Positions 1 to 5,356 of a DNA stretch of 5,594 nt are shown piece after piece. The number at the start of each line of letters is the position of its first letter. The stretch's first letter is position 1. Below the pieces are notes generated by a model, which saw only the letters and a program-made list of their open reading frames with translations, was not told where the DNA came from and ran no database searches. This stretch comes from Pyrinomonadaceae bacterium (lineage in GTDB: Bacteria; Acidobacteriota; Blastocatellia; Pyrinomonadales; Pyrinomonadaceae). Position numbers and translations under genes: made by a program. The stretch spans positions 1-5,594 of the forward strand of contig JACCTF010000829.1 in NCBI GenBank assembly GCA_013812565.1. The letters run 5' to 3'.

Positions 1-82
1 GTGTGACCAACCGAACGTTAGCAAACGTAAATTCATCAGCAACTATCGCACGCCAGCCGGATGTTCCAAACCGGATTATCAT
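1..82 (-). CDS. Phosphoglucomutase/phosphomannomutase family protein, N-terminal fragment (runs off the left edge)
   Basis: Reading the minus strand from an ATG at 80-82 gives 27 codons with no stop before the window edge. The peptide begins [18 protein letters not shown] and continues [17 protein letters not shown] followed by an acidic, aromatic stretch and then ANVR is the characteristic N-terminus of alpha-D-phosphohexomutases, which interconvert hexose 1- and 6-phosphates in the cytoplasm through a phosphoserine. The catalytic serine, metal-binding loop and sugar-binding loop would all lie beyond the edge and cannot be checked. An AGGT about 7 nt upstream of the ATG can serve as a ribosome binding site. 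The frame stays open upstream to a TAG near 159-161, but it contains no ATG, GTG or TTG, so the ATG is the first usable start. Whether the substrate is glucose, mannose or an amino sugar phosphate cannot be told from this fragment. Confidence 0.85.
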   Translation of the reverse strand, partial: MIIRFGTSGWRAIVADEFTFANVRLVT

Positions 83-403
83 CGTTTTACCTGTGGGGCC
101 GAGAGATTTGCTTACATCGTGAACCCAATATAGAGGGCGGACGAGGGGCGAACGCCGCTATAGAATGCGCTCTCGCCATGCCCAATCTCTTTTAGCATCA
201 AGGACTTAGCGTTAAAGCGACGCAGAATGTAACATGCTTAGTCCGCACTGTAAAGAGACACCTTTGCAACGATTCCAAGCGCTAAGTTCAACTATTACTT
301 GAAGTAAACAGAATGTAGATGATATCGGCGAACGTGCGGCGAACGGAAATCCACTCAGAAGGGAAGGTAGATAGGTATCGGCAGAAATGTAGGAGGAATG
401 CAG
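83..403. other. Intergenic stretch without a convincing gene
   Basis: This lies between the mutase start and the 48-bp palindrome. Short open frames exist on both strands (212-406 minus, 319-522 plus), but neither has a clear ribosome binding site or a recognisable motif, and the plus-strand one reads straight through the palindrome. Apart from the candidate minus-strand promoter at 157-185, the only notable item is TCCGCACTGTAAAG at 242-255. That 14-mer recurs twice in the tandem repeat at 3732-3805. Confidence 0.6.
157..185 (-). promoter_or_regulatory. Possible sigma-70-type promoter for the phosphohexomutase gene
   Basis: On the minus strand a TTGGGC (180-185) is followed after exactly 17 bp by TATAGC (157-162), about 75 nt upstream of the mutase ATG. 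Each hexamer keeps four of the six consensus bases. Spacing and position suit a promoter, but matches of this quality also arise by chance. Confidence 0.3.
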
Positions 404-451
404 CAAAACTAACAGGGGAAATGATGCGCATCATTTCCCCTGTTAGTTTTG
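404..451. terminator. Perfect 48-bp palindrome; probable bidirectional terminator
   Basis: Positions 404-427 and 428-451 are exact reverse complements: 24-bp arms with no spacer, centred on TGCGCA. The outer ends are CAAAAC and GTTTTG, and an internal block of four G pairs with four C. As RNA it would fold into a very long hairpin with a GC-rich core and an A/U-rich base from either strand. It starts 34 nt past the stop of the minus-strand small membrane protein gene, the right place for its terminator. On the plus strand it is followed by a T-rich stretch, as an intrinsic terminator would be. The arms are longer and more perfect than a typical terminator needs, so a palindromic repeat element or protein-binding site is also possible. 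Confidence 0.6.
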
Positions 452-485
452 TCTTTGAGTCTAAAACTATTTGTGATTTAAGTTG

Positions 486-758
486 TCAAGCGCGCACGCT
501 ACGACCCGTAATCAGCCTGTAGATTGCCAGCACCACAATTGCTCCAATAATGGCAAACAAAAGGTGCGTGAGGTTGAAGTCTGAATCGGCCCCTCGTACC
601 CCGAGAATCTGGCGACCGATGAAACCGCCGACAATGGAGCCGACGATGCCTAGAAGTATAGTGATGATCACCCCACCGGGATCCCTGCCCGGCATAATTG
701 CTTTTGCGATCAGGCCAGCGATCAGGCCGAACACTACCCACAACAGAATATTAATCAT
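486..758 (-). CDS. GlsB/YeaQ/YmgE family stress-response membrane protein (transglycosylase-associated)
   Basis: This 90-residue protein has three predicted membrane segments (about residues 3-21, 29-50 and 63-83). The first ends in GLIAGLIAKAIMPGRDPGG, the hallmark of this family: a membrane helix, then a short loop with MPGR-PGG, then a glycine-zipper-like helix rich in G-V-G-GG-G spacing. Length fits the usual 80-90 residues. Family members are small inner-membrane proteins induced by general stress. Their biochemical role is not established, and the 'transglycosylase-associated' name is historical. The ATG at 756-758 has a strong GGAGGA (765-770) six nucleotides upstream, which fixes the start. 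The gene stands alone, is divergent from the regulator to the right, and is followed by the 48-bp palindrome. The C-terminus (TGRSVRA) is short and basic, consistent with a cytoplasmic end. Confidence 0.9.
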   Translation of the reverse strand: MINILLWVVFGLIAGLIAKAIMPGRDPGGVIITILLGIVGSIVGGFIGRQILGVRGADSDFNLTHLLFAIIGAIVVLAIYRLITGRSVRA

Positions 759-1210
759 CTTTCATCCTCCAGGAAGTTCTTTGATGAACTGTAATGGCTG
801 CACCCGCAAAAATCTAACTCCCGCAAGTTGTATGCATGGGCTCAAGCCAGTTTGACTAAAGTCGCTTCATTATTTGAAATCGACGCCTGTACGATTTCGG
901 TGTAGAAAACGGAACTGTTTCATAGTGAGCAAAAACTGAGCCGCAATGAACAAAGCCAAGATATAGCAGCAAGTTGATCCAAATTAGCACAACTTTATGA
1001 TCTGATAATATCGCTGAGGAAATACTCACGCAGCCAATGAACAGTACTGATTCAAAACAGATGAGGCCAAACCCACATGGTTCGGACCAGCCATCAGGAT
1101 CTACAAAATGAGCAGCTGGTTCTTCAGTCGATCCAATAAGGAAATGAGTATCTTTATATGCAAAGCAAGGGTTGGCATCACACTACTCACCGATGGCCCG
1201 TCATCTCAAT
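759..1210. other. AT-richer intergenic region between divergent genes
   Basis: No gene can be called here with confidence. The stretch is richer in A+T than the flanking genes. It holds the ribosome binding site of the small membrane protein gene at its left end and a long startless frame on the minus strand (856-1182, listed separately). A 35-codon plus-strand frame at 1108-1215 has an AGGA eight nucleotides before its ATG, but its peptide shows no motif. Confidence 0.5.
856..1182 (-). pseudogene. Startless 108-codon open frame, possible decayed small membrane protein gene
   Basis: On the minus strand the frame is open from just after a TAG (1183-1185) to a TAG at 856-858. There is no ATG, GTG or TTG in its first half; the first usable start is a GTG at 1027-1029, which leaves 57 residues. 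The translation looks protein-like. It has two hydrophobic segments, one around LICFESVLFIGCVSISSAI and one around VVLIWINLLLYLGFV, and a basic tail (KSYRRRFQIMKRL). This could be the remnant of a two-helix membrane protein that lost its start, a short gene starting at the GTG, or a chance frame in AT-rich DNA. A frame of this length is not rare by chance in a window this size, so confidence is low. It is not recognised as any family. Confidence 0.2.
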
Positions 1211-1261
1211 GTTAAATAAACGTTAAATAATGTTGACAGTTATTGCAACAGCGCATAGACT
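1211..1261 (+). promoter_or_regulatory. Sigma-70-like promoter with two phased upstream repeats, upstream of the sigma-54 activator gene
   Basis: TTGACA (1233-1238), a perfect -35 consensus, is followed after 17 bp by TAGACT (1256-1261), which matches four of six -10 bases. Directly upstream are two exact copies of GTTAAATAA (1211-1219 and 1222-1230), 11 bp apart and so on the same face of the helix. The second ends 2 bp before the -35. They could be an UP-like AT-rich element or a tandem activator site. Transcription would start near 1268, giving a leader of about 170 nt before the ATG at 1440. Confidence 0.5.
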
Positions 1262-1274
1262 GTCTCTGCCCGGA

Positions 1275-1295
1275 TAGAAGCTTCTATTAGAAGCT
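1275..1295 (+). promoter_or_regulatory. Operator-like palindrome plus extra half-site in the leader
   Basis: TAGAAGCTTCTA (1275-1286) is a perfect 12-bp palindrome. The half-site TAGAAGCT recurs directly at 1288-1295, 13 bp from the first. It lies just after the predicted transcription start of the sigma-54 activator gene, a common place for a repressor or autoregulatory site. The sequence alone does not show that any protein binds. Confidence 0.25.
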
Positions 1296-1439
1296 CCGTT
1301 CAATAAATACCTCTCGCCTCTTCTTTAGACCCCTAATCCAGCTACGCTTCAACAATCTTATCTGCATTGCAATAAGCAACAATTCTCTTTGGTAGTGCCC
1401 GCTTGTGTTGCCTTCGCCAATAAAAAGGAAACGGATTTA

Positions 1440-2972
1440 ATGTCTGCCCTGCTGTCTTCGTCCTCGGAAAATTCAGCGGCCAACGATGCTGCTATCACCT
1501 TTCACCTTCCACTTGCCGCTATGGTGCGCGCTCTGTGCAGGGCAGCGACAACAAACCCGGATGCCCTCTACGAAATGATGCTCAAGCTTGCTTTGACTGT
1601 TGATGCCACGGCGGAGACTTATGGGCTCGCGACGTTTGCACAAAAGGCAGGTGAATGTCCGCTGCTCAGATGGGTTGAAGGACTTGACTCAGACGAGATT
1701 TGCGAAGCAGAAAGGGTTGTCGCACTTTCCCTCTCAGCGACAGGCGTCCTGACCGAAATTAAAACCGCGGATACAGCGATTTGCCTAGTGTTAGCTGTTC
1801 CTTCCGTACACCGCGAGGGCGCGGCGATCTACGGCCGGTGCGTTCGTCCGCTTACCGAAAGGCAAGCGCGCGAGTTACGCATACTCAATGATGTGGCGCA
1901 GCTTGCACACGTACACGCGCAGTTACGTGACTCAGTGCAACTGCCTGTGCAGGCCGAGATGAAAACCGTAGTTGAGACAAGGGCCGCAACACTGCCGGGC
2001 ACGATCTTTGTCAGTCGCCAAATGAAGGAAATAGCTAGATCCGTTGAGAGAATCAAAGATTCTAAATCCTCTGTGCTGATCACAGGCGAATCGGGCACTG
2101 GCAAAGAACTGATTGCGCGATCTGTGCATCGCTTAGGTCGCCGGGCGTCCGCACCATTCATTCCTTTCAACTGCGCGGCAACACCCTCCGACTTAGTAGA
2201 AAGCTTGCTCTTCGGCCATCGCAAGGGAGCGTTTACCGGGGCATACGCGGACCACGAGGGGTTAATTCGTGCGGCCGAAGGAGGCACACTATTTCTCGAT
2301 GAGATCGGCGACTTGCCCATTATGCTTCAGCCCAAGCTGCTTCGCTTCCTTCAAGAAGGCGAGGTGCACACGCTTGGCGAGCGCGCACCGCGGCAGGTTA
2401 ACGTCCGGGTTGTCGCCGCGACCCACAAAGATTTAGAGCGGGCCGTGCGGGAGAAGACTTTTCGTGAAGACCTTTACTACCGAGTGGCTGCGCTCACGCT
2501 GCACATTCCGCCCTTACGTGAGCGGCCCGATGACGCAGCGGCATTAATCTCACATTATTTAACCTACTATGGGCGGCGCAACGACCTTACAGTGCGAGGG
2601 ATCACCGCAGAGGCCATTCGTGCGCTGCAAAGTTATTCGTGGCCCGGCAACGTGCGCGAACTAGCAGCGGAGATTGAGCGGGCAATGCTCTACGCGGATG
2701 AAGGCGCGCTGATCTGCGTTGAGAACCTCAGCCCTCGTATTCGTCCACGAAGCGCCGCCGGGGCCACGGAGAACGCCGTAGAATCGCGCGAGAACCTTGA
2801 TGATATGTTGGAAAATTTTGAGCGGCACATTATCGCCGAGACGCTCAAACGGTGTGACCACAACGTTGCGCACACGGCTACGGCGCTCGGCCTCGGCAGT
2901 CGTCAAACGCTCTACAAAAAGCTGAAACGTTTGAACGTCAACATTAGCGACAACCTTCAAGACAATGAGTAG
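1440..2972 (+). CDS. Sigma-54-dependent transcriptional activator (GAF-like, AAA+, Fis-type HTH)
   Basis: This 510-residue cytoplasmic enhancer-binding protein would use ATP hydrolysis to remodel sigma-54 RNA polymerase at -24/-12 promoters. Residues about 20-170 form a GAF-like sensory region; there is no receiver domain and no phospho-acceptor pattern, so it is not a classical two-component regulator. The central AAA+ domain (about 185-430) is intact: Walker A GESGTGKE (216-223), the sigma-54-contacting GAFTGA loop (263-268), Walker B GGTLFLDE (281-288), the arginine-finger stretch FREDLYYR (341-348), LRERPDD, and WPGNVREL (401-408). The C-terminus (about 453-498) is a Fis-type helix-turn-helix ending in QTLYKKLKRL. 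The ATG at 1440 is chosen because an AGGA lies about 10 nt upstream; an in-frame TTG at 1389 would add 17 residues of poor quality. The likely promoter is at 1233-1261. The GAF ligand and target genes are unknown. Confidence 0.93.
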   Translation: MSALLSSSSENSAANDAAITFHLPLAAMVRALCRAATTNPDALYEMMLKLALTVDATAETYGLATFAQKAGECPLLRWVEGLDSDEICEAERVVALSLSATGVLTEIKTADTAICLVLAVPSVHREGAAIYGRCVRPLTERQARELRILNDVAQLAHVHAQLRDSVQLPVQAEMKTVVETRAATLPGTIFVSRQMKEIARSVERIKDSKSSVLITGESGTGKELIARSVHRLGRRASAPFIPFNCAATPSDLVESLLFGHRKGAFTGAYADHEGLIRAAEGGTLFLDEIGDLPIMLQPKLLRFLQEGEVHTLGERAPRQVNVRVVAATHKDLERAVREKTFREDLYYRVAALTLHIPPLRERPDDAAALISHYLTYYGRRNDLTVRGITAEAIRALQSYSWPGNVRELAAEIERAMLYADEGALICVENLSPRIRPRSAAGATENAVESRENLDDMLENFERHIIAETLKRCDHNVAHTATALGLGSRQTLYKKLKRLNVNISDNLQDNE

Positions 2973-3102
2973 TGGGTAGATCAGTAAACACCAACCTTCT
3001 ACGTCCCGCCTAGATCAGCGAAATCAGCACACCTGGAAGAAATAACCTGCGAAGTAATCTACTTCGTTGCATTCCAAGCACTGCCCACCGCCCACTACTT
3101 CT
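2973..3102 (+). promoter_or_regulatory. Intergenic spacer with a short hairpin and small repeats before the M50 gene
   Basis: CGAAGTA (3050-3056) and TACTTCG (3060-3066) form a perfect 7-bp stem with a 3-nt loop, without a T-run, so it is more operator-like or leader-like than a terminator. TAGATCAG occurs twice (2977-2984 and 3011-3018). AGTAGTGGG at the end of the activator gene (2968-2976) is the reverse complement of CCCACTACT (3091-3099), just before the M50 ATG, so long-range pairing in a read-through transcript could mask that start. No clear promoter or terminator is visible. The roles are inference. Confidence 0.3.
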
Positions 3103-3594
3103 ATGCTTCTCTACATTATCTGCTTTGCCGTTGCGATGTTGATCCATGAATTGGGCCACCTCGCGGCGGCGCGCTTATGTCGCATTCCGGCAACGGAACT
3201 AGGCTTCGGGTGGGGCAAGCGGCTCTTCGGGTTTGATCTGGGCGGGGTTGAATACAAGCTACATGCGTTGCCCATCGGTGCATACGTGCGCCTCGATATA
3301 AGCGAACTGCAGCGAAGATCGTTGGGCCAGCAAGTCTTCGTGCTGCTGGCGGGCGTGCTCGTCAATCTTGGTGCTGCGGGGGCAACATGGGGAACAACCT
3401 TTGGCACGATGAACATGCTGCTCGCGGTCACCAATCTACTTCCGCTTTACCAGCAGGATGGTTGGAAGTGTGGCGTGGTTTGTTTGCGTGCGCTGCTACG
3501 TCGCCACAGCACGTTGGTCGAATGGACATTTACGATTGCGGGAGGCGGTCTCAGTCTCGCCTTCTTTTTCGCGCAAACCATTCGGCATCTCTGA
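3103..3594 (+). CDS. Minimal M50 (site-2-type) intramembrane metalloprotease, PDZ-less
   Basis: This 163-residue membrane protein keeps the landmarks of peptidase family M50. HELGH (15-19), inside the first hydrophobic helix, supplies two zinc ligands and the catalytic glutamate. ELGFGWGKRLFGF and LPIGAYVR match the family's loop after that helix. LLAGVLVNL (81-89) corresponds to the conserved AGP-x-N helix. NLLPLYQQDG (111-120) is the third motif, with N111, P114 and the third zinc ligand D119 all present. Family members cut substrates within the membrane; RseP- and SpoIVFB-like members activate sigma factors. It is far shorter than RseP (about 450 residues) and has neither a PDZ domain nor extra helices; a last hydrophobic segment lies at about 141-160. 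The ATG has no clear ribosome binding site. A TTG at 3067 in the same frame would add 12 residues, but it overlaps a hairpin. Substrate unknown. Confidence 0.85.
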   Translation: MLLYIICFAVAMLIHELGHLAAARLCRIPATELGFGWGKRLFGFDLGGVEYKLHALPIGAYVRLDISELQRRSLGQQVFVLLAGVLVNLGAAGATWGTTFGTMNMLLAVTNLLPLYQQDGWKCGVVCLRALLRRHSTLVEWTFTIAGGGLSLAFFFAQTIRHL

Positions 3595-3681
3595 TCCAAA
3601 ACATTCCATATTGGCACCCCGAAATAACCTAAGGGAACAGCCCACCGTTTGTTCCTGTTCTCTCCATGAAAGGAGGTTGGT

Positions 3682-3873
3682 ATGAAGCTACGAATCAGAA
3701 AAATAAGAGCGCGAATGAGGAAGGTACGCAAGCTGCTCCGCACTGTAAAGTTACTCGCAGACTTGAAGGCTGCTCCGCACTGTAAAGTTAGTCGCAGACT
3801 TGAAGTCGGCCGAATGAAGATCACCTCCGCTATCAACTTAAATGGAACATACGTTGAACGCACACGCCCATAA
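3682..3873 (+). CDS. Small, highly basic hypothetical protein, apparently lengthened by a frame-shifting duplication
   Basis: This 63-codon frame has the strongest ribosome binding site in the window: AAAGGAGG ending at 3676, five nucleotides before the ATG. The first 20 residues (MKLRIRKIRARMRKVRKLLR) are nearly half arginine and lysine, with hydrophobic residues spaced to make an amphipathic helix. The family is not recognised; nucleic acid, ribosome or membrane contact is possible but unproven. A 37-bp tandem repeat (3732-3805) lies inside it. Because 37 is not a multiple of three, the two copies are read in different frames. With only one copy the frame would end at the TGA at 3815-3817, giving about 32 residues ending in ADLKSAE. 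The present C-terminal half is therefore probably new sequence. It could instead be a peptide within a longer non-coding RNA. Confidence 0.5.
   Translation: MKLRIRKIRARMRKVRKLLRTVKLLADLKAAPHCKVSRRLEVGRMKITSAINLNGTYVERTRP
3732..3805 (+). repeat. 37-bp tandem duplication (two copies, one mismatch)
   Basis: Copy one is 3732-3768 and copy two 3769-3805. They start with GCTGCTCCGCACTGTAAAG and end in CAGACTTGAAG. They differ only at 3754 (C) versus 3791 (G). The near identity suggests a recent duplication, or maintenance by slippage or recombination. The core TCCGCACTGTAAAG also occurs at 242-255, about 3.5 kb away. Confidence 0.9.
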
Positions 3874-3900
3874 GCGACTGACTTCCGGCACGGATAGTGA

Positions 3901-3917
3901 TAGCTTCGCATAAGCTA
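3901..3917 (+). other. Short hairpin downstream of the basic mini-ORF
   Basis: TAGCTT (3901-3906) and AAGCTA (3912-3917) form a perfect 6-bp stem with a 5-nt loop, 27 nt after the stop of the basic mini-ORF. There is no following T-run, so it is at best a weak terminator or a transcript-end stabiliser. Confidence 0.25.
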
Positions 3918-3924
3918 CCAATGA

Positions 3925-4143
3925 CGCGCGGATGGACGACTGGCAACGCGCGAACCGATAGATTCATCAAGGAAAACGGCGCGCCGGATTCGGCGAGACG
4001 ACTTTGACTGCTATCATCCGTTCGCGTACAAAGCGATAACGAAGCTAGCCGAGCAACAACGCAGACGGGTAGGCGACACGATGATTGCCGCAGTGCATGC
4101 GGCGTTGAGCGACGACCCGAACGCTTCTCGCTTGGAAAAGTAA
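3925..4143 (+). pseudogene. Probable gene remnant or startless small ORF upstream of the VWA gene
   Basis: The frame from 3925 (after a TGA) to the TAA at 4141-4143 stays open for 72 codons. Its last 50 look like genuine protein: FAYKAITKLAEQQRRR forms a charged helix, followed by VGDTMIAAVHAALSDD and a tail ending NASRLEK. There is no ATG, GTG or TTG before an ATG at 4081, which would leave only 20 residues. A second plus-strand frame starting at ATG 3921 and ending at 4007 covers the 5' part, so a frameshift around 3990-4007 may have split a former gene. The TAA lies 4 nt before an ATG (4148) in the frame of the VWA gene, an arrangement seen with coupled genes. The family is not recognised. 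Confidence 0.25.
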
Positions 4144-4312
4144 ATTGATGCACAATGCGCTTTGGAGAGATGAGGAAACGAACATCCGGCCGATGCTCAA
4201 AACACTTCACACAATCGAGATGGGGTTTGTTCCTGCTCACGCGGACATGAAATTTAACGGGCAGCGAATTTATTCCTTGCCGCTACACGGATCATCATCG
4301 CGTCCACTTTTA

Positions 4313-5356
4313 ATGTTCCCCGTTAATCGTGTGTCTTGCCTCGTGCTTGCGCTGCTTGCTGCAATCATTGCCGGTCAGCCTCCAGTCCTTGCGCAAAGTA
4401 ACAAACCCGCAGGTCAAGCAGCACAGGAAATAAATGATGATGAGGTGGTGTCAATCGACACCTCAGAGGTGCTGTTGCCGGTAACCGTGCGCGACGCTGT
4501 GGGACGCCTTGTAACTACGTTGAAGCGCGAAAATTTTCGTGTGCGGGAAGATGAACGCGAACAGCCGCTCAGTGACCTAGCGCTCAGGCAAGTTCCGGTG
4601 GATGTGGTGCTAATGGTCGATGCCTCGTCGAGTGTCGCGGCCAACCTCGATGACTTCCGCCGCTCGGTGGAAGATTTTGCCGCCCGCCTTGCTCCCGAAG
4701 ATCGCCTCTGCCTCATCAAGTTCGATGACAAAATAGAACTGCTGCAAGATTGGACGCAGAGTCGCACACAGCTACGCCGTAGTCTGCGGCGCATCACACC
4801 CGGCTTGTTCACACACTTCTACGATGCCCTATATCTTGCGGCGCGCGAGCAGTTTGGCAAAGGACGCAGAAGGCAAGCCGTGGTGGTGCTAACGGATGGA
4901 ATCGATAGCCAGCGCGGCTATGCTTCGCGCGACACCGCACTGCGCGCCCTCTTGGAGACGCAAGCAGCTCTTTATGTAATCAGCAACACCCAGATTGAAC
5001 GCGCACGTAAGCAGGAGGAACTTGACGAGATGCTGACTGCCGGGGCAGGAGCCATGCGTTTCAACGAACTGCGAATCGGCGATCTACGCGAAGGCTTGCG
5101 TGTGCTCGACGAGAGCGAGCAGAACCTCGCGCAGATGACCACTGCAACCGGTGGGCGGCTTTACCGGCCCGCCAGCTTCGACACGCTCGATCAGGTCTAC
5201 AGGGAAGTGGCCGAGGAGCTACGCTCGCAGTATGCGCTTTACTACACCCCGCTCAATCGCACGCGCGACGGGCGCTTCCGCCGCGTGCAAGTCACAACAA
5301 CTGATCTGAACTTACGTGTCACCACGCGCACCGGCTACTTCCCCCCCCGCAAATAA
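4313..5356 (+). CDS. Secreted VWFA-related-domain protein (acidobacterial type)
   Basis: This 347-residue exported protein has a signal peptide at residues 1-27 (basic start, hydrophobic core LVLALLAAIIAG, cleavage after VLA). Residues 45-92 form a beta-rich domain (VLLPVTVRDAVGRLVTTLKR, then ENFRVRED) typical of the acidobacterial VWFA-related family. The VWA domain spans about 95-270. It keeps its metal site: D103-A-S105-S-S107, T167 in the GLFTHFYDAL stretch, and D195 in VVVLTDGID, so divalent-metal-dependent protein binding is likely. The C-terminal part (about 300-347) follows the family pattern SQYALYYTP, then DGRFRRVQV, ending GYFPPRK. Function within the family is generally unknown; adhesion or extracellular complex formation is inferred from the fold. 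The start at 4313 is chosen because it places the signal peptide first, although no ribosome binding site is visible. ATG 4148, with GGAAAAG upstream, would add 55 residues and bury the signal peptide. Confidence 0.88.
   Translation: MFPVNRVSCLVLALLAAIIAGQPPVLAQSNKPAGQAAQEINDDEVVSIDTSEVLLPVTVRDAVGRLVTTLKRENFRVREDEREQPLSDLALRQVPVDVVLMVDASSSVAANLDDFRRSVEDFAARLAPEDRLCLIKFDDKIELLQDWTQSRTQLRRSLRRITPGLFTHFYDALYLAAREQFGKGRRRQAVVVLTDGIDSQRGYASRDTALRALLETQAALYVISNTQIERARKQEELDEMLTAGAGAMRFNELRIGDLREGLRVLDESEQNLAQMTTATGGRLYRPASFDTLDQVYREVAEELRSQYALYYTPLNRTRDGRFRRVQVTTTDLNLRVTTRTGYFPPRK

Noticed and set aside
319..522. 67-codon plus-strand frame
   Set aside because: It reads through the 48-bp palindrome and overlaps the end of the well-supported minus-strand membrane protein gene. 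It has no ribosome binding site.
1108..1215. 35-codon plus-strand frame with AGGA eight nucleotides upstream
   Set aside because: The peptide has no motif, it overlaps the startless frame on the other strand, and short frames like this are common by chance.
1829..2320. 163-codon open frame on the minus strand
   Set aside because: It is the shadow of the sigma-54 activator's AAA+ domain, whose plus-strand motifs are unmistakable.
3378..3400. TTTGGCACG followed by ATGC inside the M50 gene, resembling a sigma-54 promoter
   Set aside because: The GC lies 2 bp too far from the GG, and the site falls within coding sequence.
3611..3626. TTGGCAC resembling the -24 half of a sigma-54 promoter upstream of the basic mini-ORF
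   Set aside because: At the required 10-bp spacing the sequence is TA rather than GC, so the -12 element is missing.
3647..3657. 11-mer GTTTGTTCCTG shared with 4225-4235
   Set aside because: Several 11-mer matches are expected by chance in a window of this length, and the flanks do not match.
3447..3911. 154-codon open frame on the minus strand
   Set aside because: It lies antisense to the M50 gene and the basic mini-ORF, has no recognisable motif, and its composition mirrors the complementary frame of those genes.
5341..5348. Run of eight C near the end of the VWA gene as a phase-variation tract
   Set aside because: It lies four codons before the stop, so slippage would change only the last few residues. 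There is no sign of switching.
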